A DNA stretch of 64,000 nucleotides from Brachypterus glaber (Eukaryota > Arthropoda > Insecta > Coleoptera > Kateretidae): positions 72,859,808-72,923,807 of the forward strand of contig OY294046.1 of the NCBI GenBank assembly GCA_958510825.1, written 5' to 3'. Below the pieces are notes generated by a model, which worked only from the letters and a program-made list of their open reading frames with translations, was not told where the DNA came from and searched no databases. Each line of letters begins with the position of its first letter. Position 1 is the first letter of the stretch. Of the stretch, positions 10,831 to 21,490 are shown in pieces. The position numbers were made by a program, and so were the translations under genes.

Positions 10831-12520
10831 ATACTGTCAATATAATGTTTTTAATCTCGTTTAAAATCTAAATAAAAACAATTAACCATATAAAAACATA
10901 AACTGCGTTTAATGAATAAATTAAACATAAAAACACTAAATGCGAATAAAACTATAATTAGATAATTTATCTGATGCTTGCAAGAAATTAACTACACTGA
11001 CGGAAACATCAATATACCGGGTGTTTTTTTTAACCTGAAACTTTCAAATATCTCTAATACCATGCATTTTAGAAAAAAAGATGTCAGACAAAAGTTGTTT
11101 ATTTTAATGGAGGAAACAAAATGGCGTATTTATTTTTTACGGATATTTACGTTTTCAAGGTCATTTCAAGGTCAACTTTGTTTTTTTTTTAAATGGAAAC
11201 ATATTTTTTTTATTGTTGTTTAATTCTCCCCAAAAAAATTAAAATCTTTTGTAAAAAGCTTTTTTTGATCGGACTTTTAGTTGCAGAGATAACACAGCCA
11301 CACAAAATTAAAAAAGTTGGTTGGAGTTATTGCCCTGTGTAGACTAAAAATTAATAGAAAAAAATCGGTGAAAAATTAACCACTTTTCCGAAAAAAAGTG
11401 ATGCGTCAAGGGGTTAATTGTGTAATAGGGTGCTGGTCCCAATTAAAGCCAAAAATATTAATTATCTAAGACATTAATTTAGAACCACACACTATTATTT
11501 GGAGGCGTATCAAATACAAATAGCTGTATAGTTGCTATTTGGGTAGCGTGCCACCAGTAATAATATTACATAATATTATCACAATATCATATATCATATG
11601 ATAACAAATGTTAATATAAGAATCTAATTACTACTTAATACTTATCTGACTTTCTTAGATGTTTCTTCGATGTCTTCCAATATCACTAACTTTATATAGA
11701 AATGTGAAAGGTAAAAAACTTCAAATATATTTTAAATTAATTAAAATATATCTTGCCAATAAAACAAAAGGATTAAACAACAATGAAAAGAATTTAATGA
11801 AAGAAAAATGAAAAGTTAAAAACAAATAAAAAAACAACAAAATATTTTAATTTGAAAGTTAAGTTAAGCTTAACATAGTATCTTTACCCTTCAGATATTT
11901 CTATACTCGCGACTTTAAATTTTCACATATTACGTTAATTCTAAAATTCCCTTAAGACCCAACTTAACTAGACGACTACATATTTCCGAATCCCATTTTT
12001 AACCATAACTCAAAACAGGCAAAATTTCCCTTCCCAAAGATGCCGATATACCAGTCATAAAACTATTAACGAAAAATATCTGAGGAGTTTTCTGCCAAAA
12101 AGTTATATTATTATAAAAATAATATTAATTGAAAAATTACTAAATCACTGAAAATGAATTTAAATTTAATTAAGAGAAATGATTAAAAAAACTACTTCTA
12201 CATTTTGATTGATATTGATTTTCATGACATTGCTTCGAAGTAGAAAAAACCATTTTTACAAACAATCCCTAACTATTTCCAGTATCTAAAACAACATCAT
12301 TAAAGATATTCCCATATTTATTAATTAAGAAAACCGAATTAACCAATTAATTAGTCTAATAAAAATGTACACCCTTTTTATGTAAACGCCTCAATTACAC
12401 AAAATGCAAGCTTCCCAAATACTAATAATATTAGCATCTGTAAAAACAAACAGCAAACCGCCCGTTAAGAACAATGCTATGTCACGTTCAATAACCATAA
12501 AAATAAAAATATAAATACTC
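10831..12520. other. Non-coding; possible transposon ends
   Basis: ACCGGGTGTTTTTTTTAACC near 11018 and TACAGGGTGACCAC near 12528 look like terminal repeats of TA-target elements, but no partner end was found. A minus-strand stretch near 11950-12095 reads for a while as a receptor-like frame and is broken. No gene is called. Confidence 0.35.
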
Positions 12521-12667
12521 AATATATACAGGGTGACCACTCTGTTACAATTGACCAAAGAGGTCGGAACTGCATTTTTGTCGTTTTGAAAAAATCATCG
12601 TTTGTATTAGTAACAGCGGCAACTTCGCAGGTATAACAATATTTCTATAAATAAATCTCTCAAAATG

Positions 12668-12817
12668 TATGCCCTTAGAGCATATCCATAGGCTCGCATA
12701 AGAACATAGTACATAACAATGCTATGCCGTGATTGGATTGATGTGCCGCCATGTATCTTGTAAGCCAGTCTGGCATCGCATTATGTTTTATGTTCTTATG
12801 CAAGCTTCTGGATAGGC
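12668..12817. repeat. Foldback hairpin, about 150 bp
   Basis: GCATAAGAACATAGTACATA on the left pairs with TTATGTTTTATGTTCTTATGC on the right. The match extends outward to CATATCCATAGGCT and its counterpart CTTCTGGATAGG. The minus-strand open frame across it (12675-12899) is a by-product. Confidence 0.6.
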
Positions 12818-13092
12818 CTTTATAGGTGCAAAGATAATATAGTCCCAGCAACGAAGTATAAAAATCACGGTTTTCCCCAAAAAATCCAAAAGTTTTCAAA
12901 ATTTTTAGAAATGTAGTTTAGACCTTTCTAAAAACAATTTTATTTACAATTTTCTTATACAACTGTTTTTTGGCTGGATTTGTGACTAAAATATTTGTAA
13001 TTCTTAGTGTATCGGGCTTTTTTTTTAGAAACCAAAATGTGAAGCAAACTTATTTTTGCTAACCAGGCCAGAAATGTTTTTATTAATGAAAA

Positions 13093-13159
13093 TTGGGCCC
13101 TGTTATGCAAAAGCAACCAACCCACAATATATCACATATTGCGGGACTTTTGCGTATCA
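13093..13159. mobile_element. Tiny inverted-repeat element, 67 bp
   Basis: The ends TTGGGCCCTGTTATGCAAAA and TTTTGCGTATCAGGGTCCAA are inverted repeats with few mismatches around an approximately 25-bp loop. It is bounded by AA/TT only, so a target duplication cannot be stated. Confidence 0.5.
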
Positions 13160-13229
13160 GGGTCCAATTATTCTTTATTTCCATAACTTGCATGTAGAAA
13201 ACTGACATGAAACTTTAACTTGCACTATA

Positions 13230-14410
13230 CAGGGTGTATTTGAAATAGCGTAGGAAATTTTAACAGGTGATTCTACATGATAAAATATGACAAAAAGTTC
13301 CTATAAACATATGTCTAAAAAAGCGTCATAAGGGAGCTACGCCCCTTTGAAATTGGCTAAAAAAATCGGTTTTTATTTAATAACTCAGGAACCCTTTGAG
13401 ATATGTTAACGAGGTTTTGCACGTGAATTAATCCTAATAAGGCCCATCTTTGTATGTCATTTTCACGTACTTATTTAAACCAGGGGTGTGCGAAACGGGG
13501 GGGGGGGGGGCTTATCAGTTTTTTGTCCCAAACTTTTTTCTGTTTAACTTTTTTGCAATTTTATTTTTTAAATATGATTCCTCAGGTCAAAATACATAAA
13601 AAAGGTACTCCTATTGTAATACTGTAGGATTAACCGTTTTCGAGAAAAGTTCATTTGAAGGTGATATTTCACGGTTCAAGGACGAAAAATTAAATACTAA
13701 AATGTCGAAAACCAAAATTTTAATGATGCAATGTTATTCTACATCAAAAATTAAGAAAAAAAAGTTTCCATACATGTAGGTCGAAAAAACGCTTTTAAAG
13801 CTACCATAGCCCTTTAAAAATGGTGCATATTTAGGAGACCATAGCTCCATTAGGATTGATTTTTGGAAGTACCTGTATATGAGGTTTTTTTCTTAGTTTT
13901 TAATGTAAATTCGCCCTGCATGATTAAAATTTTGGTTTTCAATATTTTAGTATTTAATTTTTTGTCCTCGAACCGTGGAATTTCATCTTCAAATGAATTT
14001 TTCTCGAAAACGGTTAATCCTACAGTATTACAACAAGAGTACCTTTTTTATGTATTTTGACCTGAGGAATCATATTTCAGAAATAAAATTGCAAAAAAGT
14101 TACACAGAAAAAAGTTTTGGACAAAAAACTGATAAGCCCCCCCCGTTTCGCACACCCCTGGTTGAAATAAGTACATGAAAATAATACATAAAAACGGGCC
14201 TTGGTAGGATTAGTTGACGTGCAAAATCTCGTTGATATATCTCAAAGGGTTCCTGAGTTATTAAATAAAAACCGATTTTTTAGCCACTTTCAAAGGGGCG
14301 TAGCTCCCTTATGACGCATTTTTAGACATATGTTTATAGGAACTTTTTGTCATATTTTATGATGTAGAATCATCTGTTAAAATTTCCGACGCTATTTCAA
14401 ATACACCGTG
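13230..14410. mobile_element. 1.18-kb near-complete palindromic TA-target element
   Basis: The ends read CAGGGTGTATTTGAAATAGC and GCTATTTCAAATACACCGTG, with TA on both sides (13228-13229, 14411-14412). The two arms pair almost to the centre near 13820. A 13-G run at 13498 on the left corresponds to an 8-C run at 14136 on the right. The open frames inside (13863-14178) are mirror by-products. The CAGGGTG end with a TA target fits a mariner-type non-autonomous element. Confidence 0.85.
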
Positions 14411-14669
14411 TAGTCTCGATTTCTCGATTTTAGTGAAACCCTATTCCAATGCACGATTTCGAAGGATTTGTGATTGTTATTATTGTAAAAGAAAAGGAAT
14501 AAGCTAAGTAATCGTAAAAATATTTGCAAAATAATAAATAAAATAAAAGTTTGAAGTCGTAAAAACGTAAAAGTTCTATCCAGGTGTTTGCAGACATCGT
14601 TGGATAGTAAAGAAAGGAAAGAAAAGTTTTGTTTTAGTTATTTGGTCTTTTATAAAAGAAAGTTGAGTA

Positions 14670-14688
14670 AGATGTGTGTGTGTGTGTG
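14670..14688. repeat. TG microsatellite
   Basis: A run of about nine TG dinucleotides. Confidence 0.9.
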
Positions 14689-14975
14689 CCAGAGGCATAG
14701 CCATCAAAGTTTGATAAGTTTTCCTTTAAACGAAATGAAGTAAAATTCTGAACGGACAACGGTCATTTTTCTTCTCGATTTTCAATCTACGCAGTTGAAC
14801 TGACCCGAGTTTTCTTTTTTTTTCTGTTTCGTGCGGAATTAGAGTTGAACGTGCAGAAAGGCAATGGCCCGTCAAGAAATGAATGGGAATTTTCGATAGA
14901 TCGAAACGGTTATACCTAGTAAGGACAGAAATTTTTAATTTTAAACAAAATTATAAAAATAAACCATAGAAAAAA

Positions 14976-15440
14976 TTGTTATCTCTCCAAAATATAAATT
15001 TATTGTCTATTAAACAAACATTATCCCATAAAAAGGACAAAATTAATCCTTTGGAAAGGAGCGGCGTTTATAAACTGACCTGTTCCTGTGATAGCTTTTA
15101 CATAGGCCGTAGTTATCGAAAAATCTGCATAAGAACCAACGAACACTTTCGTTTACTACGTGCAAATAATATTGATCTAGCAGGTCTGAACTATAAGTCC
15201 AACTTTGCCAACCATGTGTTGTGCAACAACCATGACTATGAAAATGAAGTAAGTGTTTTGCATATTTCTAGGAACGATAGAGTTACAGATCTGCTAGAAC
15301 AATTTGCCATTTTGTACAACAAAAAGTTTCATAGGGATAGGTTAGTTAATGAACAAATAGATTTTTTGAATATTTATGTTTACAATAATGTTTTAAATGT
15401 TAGACCGGAGATTGTTGCCTGTCCCCTTACAGAGCATTAA
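14976..15440 (+). CDS. GIY-YIG endonuclease domain of a Penelope-like element (partial)
   Basis: The 154-residue frame carries the GIY-YIG nuclease fold used by Penelope-like retroelements to nick target DNA. Visible motifs are GVY at residues 30-32, FYIG at 41-44, basic residues R45 and R48, an R-x-N-E-H stretch at 53-57 supplying the usual Arg and Glu, and a Cys pair (C36, C38) in the loop between GVY and YIG. The first Met is probably not a true start: it lies in the inverted 63-bp segment, and the reverse transcriptase that normally precedes this domain is missing. The frame is open to its stop, so decay is limited. Family assignment is by motif and by the neighbouring hammerhead repeats. 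Confidence 0.85.
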   Translation: MLSLQNINLLSIKQTLSHKKDKINPLERSGVYKLTCSCDSFYIGRSYRKICIRTNEHFRLLRANNIDLAGLNYKSNFANHVLCNNHDYENEVSVLHISRNDRVTDLLEQFAILYNKKFHRDRLVNEQIDFLNIYVYNNVLNVRPEIVACPLTEH

Positions 15441-15986
15441 TCTTTGGAATAAATATTTTTGTTTAATAATTTTTCCAAAAATTTTGTCCCTTTTTGGTTT
15501 GTTTTTGAGTTTTAGGTATGAATTTGCTGCCACCTCTCCAATTTTATTCCAATTACCAAGTTGAATATAAATTAATCTCTTTCCTTTTTTTTTTTTATGT
15601 TCAACTACTTTTTTGCAGTTTAAAGATAATTCCTTTAGAATGTTTCAAATATAGTTTGGATTACTTTATGATAGATGTCCCAGATTTTTATTCAATTTTA
15701 AATTTTAGATTTCATTAATTTATTTTATTTTAACTTATTGTAGTTTTCTTTTTCTTTTTCTTTTTTTTTTTTTTTTTTTTTGTTTAATTTTTGTAGATTT
15801 TATAAAAATAATATTGTTAAGGTCAGTATGACATTTCTAATAATGTGTACTCAAGTTAATTTGTTTATAAATTTAAAAAAGTAAGTTTTTCTAAAAGGAA
15901 TTGTACCATTTTCAACCTAATTTTTTATTATTTGTAGCTTGAAAATGACTTTATGTTAAAAAAGTCGAAACAATTGTCGCTGTAAT

Positions 15987-16049
15987 GTTTGTTTAATAGA
16001 CAATAAATTTATATTTTGGAGAGATAACAATTTTTTCTATGGTTTATTT
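15987..16049 (-). repeat. 63-bp perfect inverted copy of 14961-15023
   Basis: The sequence, which contains ATTTTGGAGAGATAACAATT, is the exact complement of the segment at the start of the Penelope-like element. It places the coding part between inverted copies, a rearrangement typical of Penelope-like insertions. Confidence 0.9.
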
Positions 16050-16139
16050 AAATCAACTCCAATATGAGTAAGGATCAAGAATTTCTTAAAATTATAAAAA
16101 TATTAATTTATTATTCCATCAATCTATTTTCTAATCATC

Positions 16140-16212
16140 GTACAGAGTGATATTGGTAGACTGACAGTTTCGGCCTGCTGGCCCTCTTCAGTACCAAGAG
16201 TCAACTCTGCAC
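16140..16212 (-). ncRNA. Hammerhead ribozyme HHR-1 (type I)
   Basis: On the minus strand: outer stem I GTGCAGAG with CTCTGTAC, inner stem I TTGGTA with TACCAA, core CTGAAGA, stem II region GGGCCAGCAGGCC, then GAA, stem III ACT/AGT with loop GTC, and cleavage after the C of AGTC. The third base pair of stem II is G-G here, a C-to-G change relative to HHR-2, so activity may be reduced. Confidence 0.8.
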
Positions 16213-16561
16213 GCTGATTAAGAAAACATTTTTAGACTTTACTCGCAAAAGGAATATAGCCATTAGATTTATGTAGACTTGTGCGCCATCTATTTCTAGA
16301 TGTAGACAACTACTCATACCTCTCCTAATCTGGAGACTTTGAATGGTAGCAAGTTGAAGACTTGTGTGTCTCATAGTGTGTCATAGTGGTACTATGTGCT
16401 TGAGACACACAAGTCTTCAACTTGCTACCATCCAAAGTGTCCAGATTAGGAGAGGTATGAGTAATTGTCTACATCTAGAAATAGATGGCGCACAAGTCTA
16501 CATCAATCTAATGGTTATATTCCTTTTGCGAGTAAAGTCTAAAAACGTTTTCTTAATCAGC

Positions 16562-16634
16562 GTGCAGAGTTGACTCTTGGTACTGAAGAGGGCCAGCAGC
16601 CCGAAACTGTCAGTCTACCAATATCACTCTGTAC
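16562..16634 (+). ncRNA. Hammerhead ribozyme HHR-2 (type I)
   Basis: All conserved parts are intact: stem I (GTGCAGAG/CTCTGTAC and TTGGTA/TACCAA), core CTGAAGA, stem II GGGC-CAGCA-GCCC, GAA, stem III ACT-GTC-AGT and the cleavage-site C. Stem I has an internal loop, TTGACTC against TATCA, where tertiary contacts are normally made. Predicted active. Confidence 0.88.
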
Positions 16635-16679
16635 GATGATTAGAAAATAGATTGATGGAATAATAGGTTATACCTAATG

Positions 16680-17605
16680 GTCATTTTCTTGAAAATAAAT
16701 ACTTATATATATGTTTTCTTATACTTCTTTTTATTTAAAAATTAAGCATTTTATAATACTTATTTGAAAAAAATCAGAAACTTTTTTTTTTAATGTCCCT
16801 CAGTCCGTCCGATGTCACGATTTTTGTAAATAGGATAACTCAAGAACGCATAATCCGATCGATGAAATTCTCAGGAAAAAGCAAGCTCTAGTGGAGTGGA
16901 AGATTCCAATTGTTTTTGAAAGTAAGTCCCCCGAAAACAAAAAAGTTATGGGGGGTTAAACTTTTAAAAAAATCGAAAAAAACTGAAAGAAAATTCCGAT
17001 TAACGTCTTTTTGAGGAAAAATTACCTTTATTCTAAGGATAAATTCTATCAATTTTAAAAGCAATCCCCCCAAAAAAGAAATTTATTTAAATTTAACTTT
17101 AAAAAATGAAAAACCTATAATTTTTATTTATTTTTTTAATTTTTACAGTAATATATATAATAAGTATGTGTAACAAACGTCTACAAAGTAGAGATTCTAC
17201 TAGTTTTCGCTTTATGCTTTTCATACATACATTTTTTTTGTTAATTAAATTTAATACATTAAATTAAAAATGATAAAAATAATCATGAGCCGAATTTGTA
17301 TGCGTCCACCTTCATAAATTAGTTTACCTTGGTCTTTTTCGCTTGTTTTCTTAGATTAAACTTTGACAGTTGAAATTAGTTAGGTTTTGGTCACTTAAAT
17401 TTCTATTATCTCATTAAAATAAAATCAATTTATAATTAAGAATTATCGTAACTAATAAAGTTGTAATGAAAAAACGTCTTATAATATATTAGGTAATTAT
17501 TTTGAAAAAAACAAATCGTGAGGGCTTTGTTATGTATGACACTTTCATACTAAATCATATGAAATTTTTCTTTTGTATAGGTGGTCGTAGAGCCAGTTAT
17601 TTTAT
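16680..17605. other. Non-coding AT-rich DNA with a decayed repeat
   Basis: CAGTCCGTCCGATGTCACGA and ATAACTCAAGAACGCATAAT near 16800-16855 resemble the CCGGGAAAT repeat family in outline. No gene is seen; the minus-strand frame at 16888-17073 is low-complexity. Confidence 0.4.
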
Positions 17606-17609
17606 TATT

Positions 17610-17692
17610 AAGAGCGCAAAATGACTGATATCTGTTTGAGCGTGGAATTTGCTGGCAATCACGTGAAAGCAGAAATCACGTTTTGCGCTCGT
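17610..17692. repeat. Short inverted repeat
   Basis: GAGCGCAAAATGACTGATAT on the left pairs imperfectly with ATCACGTTTTGCGCTC on the right, giving an 80-bp hairpin. Origin unknown. Confidence 0.45.
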
Positions 17693-17749
17693 AATACAAA
17701 CAACATTTTTTCTACGATCTAAAATAAATAAATATATAAATATATTTAT

Positions 17750-18180
17750 AAATATCCACGCCATAAAAGTGGTTTTCTGGCTCTCGAGGAATGCCAGACT
17801 CGACAGGTATCGCCTCTATATCTTATCTAGACCCAGAAAATAACCATTTCCTGGCTAGGATTACAATATAGCCTTAAGCATTTTAGGACTTTTCTTGCCA
17901 TAGTATGTCCGTCTCTGGACAAGCTTAAATATTATATAGAGAAAATCAAACAGCAAATAAAGCAGACTGGGGAAATAGTGGATCTAATGCCGCTTCGGCT
18001 TTCGCTCCAACGTAGCTTAATGGCCGGATCCCGGAAATTGTGAGCACATATATCTCGCACCAGATTTATGAAAGTGCTTTTCTTCCCGGGCCAGGGACGG
18101 CGGAACCGAACGAGAAATGTATCTCGCTATACTTACCACCTGTGTGCCTCCCACGATTAGGGGATGGTGGGGTAAGATGG
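17750..18180. other. Higher-GC patch, possible decayed exon or repeat
   Basis: Base composition rises relative to the surroundings. A plus-strand frame near 17885-18040 and a minus-strand frame near 17930-18110 both read for 40-60 codons before a stop. Neither is recognised, and they conflict. A repeat fragment is as likely as an exon. Confidence 0.25.
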
Positions 18181-18339
18181 AGTCGGACAGAAATTTGGAA
18201 ATGGAAAGGAAAAAAAATGAAAAACATTGATGTTATAACAGTCCAAACCCCCATACCACATTCTCACGCGGATTCTAATAGTACGTCTAGAATTATAAAA
18301 TTTACGTAACGTTACATTGAAGGCTTTTATGGGAAGCAT

Positions 18340-18670
18340 ATTTCATGGATTCAAAATACAAAATTTACATATTTCACAAAAAGGTGAGGACCTTTTTTTG
18401 TTAGTTATTAACTATTTTTGTTGAAGAAAAAGTTGTATACTTTAGGGATTCATACAAAAGTTGCATATTTCCTGAAAAGGTGGGGACCAGGTTCCCAGCT
18501 ATAAGCAAAGGCAGAGCCGTAGCTATGGCGGGGATGAGTGACAGCCTCCCCCCATCTATTTTGAAAAGTTTCATATTTCATGGATCCAAAATAGAAGTTG
18601 CATATTTCATGGATTCAAAATACAAAATTTGCATATTTCACGAAAAGGTGGGGACCTTTTTTTTGTCATT
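18340..18670 (+). repeat. Direct duplication of a 100-bp segment
   Basis: The phrase CATGGATTCAAAATACAAAA with TTGCATATTTC and AAAAGGTGGGGACC occurs near 18343-18490 and again at 18590-18660. No reading frame is maintained between the copies. Confidence 0.5.
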
Positions 18671-18778
18671 AGCTTTTTTGTCGAAGAATAAAGTTACATT
18701 TTTAGGCTAAAAAAAGTTGTCATTTTTAACTTTCTCCCACGTAATCTTCTTCGCTACAGCCCTGAGGAAAGGGCAATT

Positions 18779-19506
18779 CCCATATAGCACACAAAATCCC
18801 TCGGATATCCTCTCAATATCCTTTTAATGTCGCATGTCCCGGGACATTAGTCGTATATCCCAAGGATATCCCGAAATGTATGTCCTGAGGATATACTGCC
18901 CGTATATCCCAAGGATATACGGTATGTCCTTCCAGGGACGTCCCGAGGGGATGGCTATTCCTTCAGTGACTTTAATGGCGGATGTTATTATCGGTGTTTG
19001 TGGTCTGTTTATGTGTGTAAGTTTAACCAACAGTTATTATTAAATATTTATATTGTGTTTTCCTCTGTTGGACAATTTCGTCATTATTACCGACTAAAAC
19101 GGGAAATATATTTCGTAGATAAGTAAGTTACTAATTATGTACAAACGTCACCGACAAAAGTGGCTAATAGTATTGTTTTTATTATTTTTTGTGAAACTAT
19201 TAGCTTAAATTTAAATAACTTGCACCTAGGTGCAAGCAGCTAATAGCAATATTTCACAACAAAAAACAATAAAAAGCAATACTATTTGATAGCCACTTTT
19301 GTCGGGGACAGGTGTAAATAATTGGTAGCTCGGCATATCCTTGGGATATACGGTTCGGAAGTCGCTCGGCTTCCCGTTTAGTAACAAAGTATATCCTGAG
19401 GATGTTCTACGGATATATATAGACGAAATCATATATCCTGAGGATATCGGAAATCCCAAAACGGATATTCTGGGGATATCCATTGTATAAACCTATGCTA
19501 TCTGGG
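18779..19506. mobile_element. Motif-rich transposon E (GGATATCC/AAGGATATAC motif)
   Basis: The ends CCCATATAGCA and TGCTATCTGGG are inverted repeats with one mismatch. The interior holds ten or more copies of TATCCCAAGGATATAC-like words in both orientations, clustered at 18800-18960 and 19335-19485 and absent from the middle. The open frames on both strands (18824-19043, 19226-19483) run through these motifs and are not genes. Confidence 0.7.
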
Positions 19507-20376
19507 TTATAATACTTAAATTAACTGACAACATTAATTAAGTATTTATGTTCTTTAATCTTTGATCACTAATAATATTATACTACCTTTATAATAAGGG
19601 TATTTTGTGCAGTAATATTAGGCCCGCAGGCAGTTTTCAATGGTGGCGCTTTCGCCAATTTTGTACACAAACAGAAAGACAGACAGACACATCATCAATT
19701 TTATTATATAGATAATGAAGATGAAGGCACAGTTCGGATCTCATATTTTATTCCAATTTTATATGATATTGCGAGCCTTTTATTACGGATATTCGTAAAT
19801 TTTATTCCTGCCGTTACAGAATTTATATATTCCCCATTAATGTTTAATATGATAAAGACATGTTTTCCATCCAATGTCAATAAATAATCTATGATATTTA
19901 CTGCACATGCACCCATAAAACTACTGCTGAAAAATATCATAAAATACAAATAGCTGTAGCATTAATATTTATTTTGTATTAAAAAATGAGAATAATTAGA
20001 ATTTTAGGAAGACAATAAAGTTTCGTGTTTTTTTACAAAAAATATTTATAAAATTTTATATTACTTTAGTCCAGAGTACCAGGTGGGGTATCAAAGCGTG
20101 TCAGTTCTAATTTAATAAAGAAAGCTATGTGAAAATAGTTTATTTAGCACTTGAAGGGGGATAGCTTGACAAAGTATTGTGACGTCACCCTATTTTTTTT
20201 TCAATTTGATATATCATTTTTCGTGATTTAATTATTAATTAATTATAAAGGTCAACAATGATTTTGTGATCGGATGTTTTTTTATTTTCCAGCTTAGCCT
20301 TCCGAAACTCGGGTGCAGTCTCTCATTCCGACGACTTGGTTGTGCTGAGAAAAAATTGAAGGTGGAGGTAGGAGCG
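19507..20376. other. Non-coding AT-rich DNA
   Basis: No recognised gene. An 81-codon minus-strand frame (19704-19949) has no motif I can name. A GACAGACAGACACA run lies at 19678-19691. Confidence 0.35.
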
Positions 20377-20477
20377 CCACGTCATCATCATCATCAATAG
20401 TTTGTTTGGGTCTTTAAGAGACAGGCGCAGCCTATGGCTCATTTATCTAAAAAAATATTTAATCTGAATTGAAAGTT

Positions 20478-20695
20478 GGGGCAGTGAGTCTATGCTCACT
20501 GATGCGAGTTGCATCTGTCATAATTTGGGGGGAGTGAGTCTCTGCTCACTGATGCGAGTTGCATCTGTCATAATTTGGCGCTGTGGAGTGGGTGGGAGGG
20601 GGATGGGGAGGGATGTGATAGGGAGAGAAGGGATGTGCGGGAGGAGTGAGACTATCTCACTGATGCTGGGAATGCATCTGTCCTGTATTAGTGGG
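20478..20695 (-). repeat. Tandem hairpin units in the LINE 3' region
   Basis: Three units read on the plus strand as GTGAGTCTATGCTCAC plus GATGCGAGTTGCATC, then TAATTTGG; the third is degenerate. Each can form two small adjacent hairpins. They may aid recognition by the element's own RT. Confidence 0.55.
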
Positions 20696-20700
20696 TACCA

Positions 20701-21237
20701 TTACTGGTTGAGGACGTTTTTGATCTTTTTGTGAGTGTTGTGTATTTCATGATCGTAGTCTAGAAAGTTTGAAATGAGGGGGTTTGGGTGATCTAGATTG
20801 TCTTGTATAAAAGACGTGCTGTAGCGGATGATTTCCGTTTTTAGGAGGGGCATTTCGAGATCACTGTGTATCTGGTTGTTCCTCATGAACCAGGGGGCAT
20901 CGAGGCATATTCTGAGTGCCTTGTTTTGGAAGGCCTGAAGTTTTGCTGAGAGCGCTTTGTTAAGGGTGATTTTATTCCAGGCTGGGGCTCCGTAAAGAAG
21001 TACCGGCTTTAGGGTTTGGTTGTAGAGAAGAAGTTTGTTTTTAATGGATAGGGGACTCTTTCTGCCTTTTAAGGGGTAGAGTTTGGAGAGGCGGCAATTT
21101 GCTATTTGGAGGGTGTTTTTGACGTGCTGATCCCACGTCAAGTTTTTGGAGATTGTAATGCCGAGGTATTTGGCATGGTTTTCCCAGTTAATGGGTTGGC
21201 CATTTATCTGAATGGGTTGGGGTGGGCCTCTTCTAAT
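20701..21237 (-). CDS. C-terminal fragment of a Jockey-like reverse transcriptase
   Basis: The frame covers about 178 residues of the thumb and C-terminal region that follows the RT catalytic core in Jockey-type LINEs. The characteristic A-K-Y-L-G-I block lies near the N-terminus. It is followed by TWDQHV, a W-N-K stretch after YGAPAW, and LQAFQNKALRIC, which matches the conserved L-x-x-x-Q-N-x-x-L-R region of this family. The catalytic FADD motif is not included because the copy is 5'-truncated. The frame is open, suggesting a fairly young insertion. The apparent start at 21246 is created by the target duplication. Confidence 0.8.
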   Translation of the reverse strand: MRRGPPQPIQINGQPINWENHAKYLGITISKNLTWDQHVKNTLQIANCRLSKLYPLKGRKSPLSIKNKLLLYNQTLKPVLLYGAPAWNKITLNKALSAKLQAFQNKALRICLDAPWFMRNNQIHSDLEMPLLKTEIIRYSTSFIQDNLDHPNPLISNFLDYDHEIHNTHKKIKNVLNQ

Positions 21238-21246
21238 CCACGTCAT

Positions 21247-21490
21247 TTCGTGTACCTGTATTATGTATTACGATCCCGATCTTTAGACTGTGAGCACAAC
21301 AATTAATTGTTCTACAGTGAGAATTATCCTGTTGAAAAAAGTCCAGTGTATTTTGTTTGTTAATGTTATGTTTTTGTTTAATTTGTTTGTTTTAATGCAT
21401 ATTTAATAATTTAGCCCTGAAGAAGCCTAAATATTATGTGAAACGTTGGCATTATTATGTAATGCAATAAAGTTTTTATTTGCTTCATTT
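21247..21490 (+). mobile_element. Possible 3' end of a Penelope-like or LINE element
   Basis: CCCTGAAGAAGCC and TGTGAAACGTTGG near 21415-21450 recall the CTGAAGA and GAAAC parts of hammerhead-bearing repeats, but no stem II can be formed. It ends with GCAATAAAGTTTTTATTTGC, polyadenylation-like. Too eroded to assign. Confidence 0.3.

Larger units (their letters stand above)
14919..16665 (+). mobile_element. Penelope-like element with hammerhead-bearing inverted terminal repeats
   Basis: An exact 11-bp duplication GGTTATACCTA (14908-14918, 16666-16676) delimits a 1747-bp insertion. Left to right it holds: an inverted scrap of the terminal repeat (14919-14960), a 63-bp segment (14961-15023) repeated in perfect inverse at 15987-16049, a GIY-YIG endonuclease frame (14976-15440), about 550 bp of AT-rich 3' sequence, and a large palindrome (16109-16665) with one hammerhead ribozyme per arm. 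GIY-YIG plus hammerhead-containing repeats is a Penelope-like hallmark. The reverse transcriptase is absent, so this copy is 5'-truncated. Confidence 0.85.
16109..16665. repeat. Large palindrome carrying two hammerhead ribozymes
   Basis: Two arms of about 265 bp face each other around a centre at 16372-16395. Arm landmarks such as GTTGAAGACTTGTGTGTCTC and CAGATTAGGAGAGGTATGAG have complements on the other side. Each arm equals one monomer of the array at 57390-58545 less its ends. The small frame at 16364-16573 is a by-product. Confidence 0.85.
20386..21237 (-). mobile_element. 5'-truncated Jockey-like LINE
   Basis: The minus strand carries the end of a non-LTR reverse transcriptase (20701-21237), a 3' region, and a GATGATGATG tail near 20386-20397. 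An exact 9-bp duplication CCACGTCAT (20377-20385, 21238-21246) flanks it, so the first coding residues that appear upstream of the Ile at 21237 belong to the target duplication. Confidence 0.85.

Noticed and set aside
19704..19949. Possible chemoreceptor exon on the minus strand
   Set aside because: The 81-codon frame has a hydrophobic stretch but no motif that would identify a receptor, and no splice signals could be agreed.
20492..20734. 80-codon plus frame rich in Gly/Met
   Set aside because: It is a by-product of the tandem hairpin units in the LINE 3' region on the other strand.
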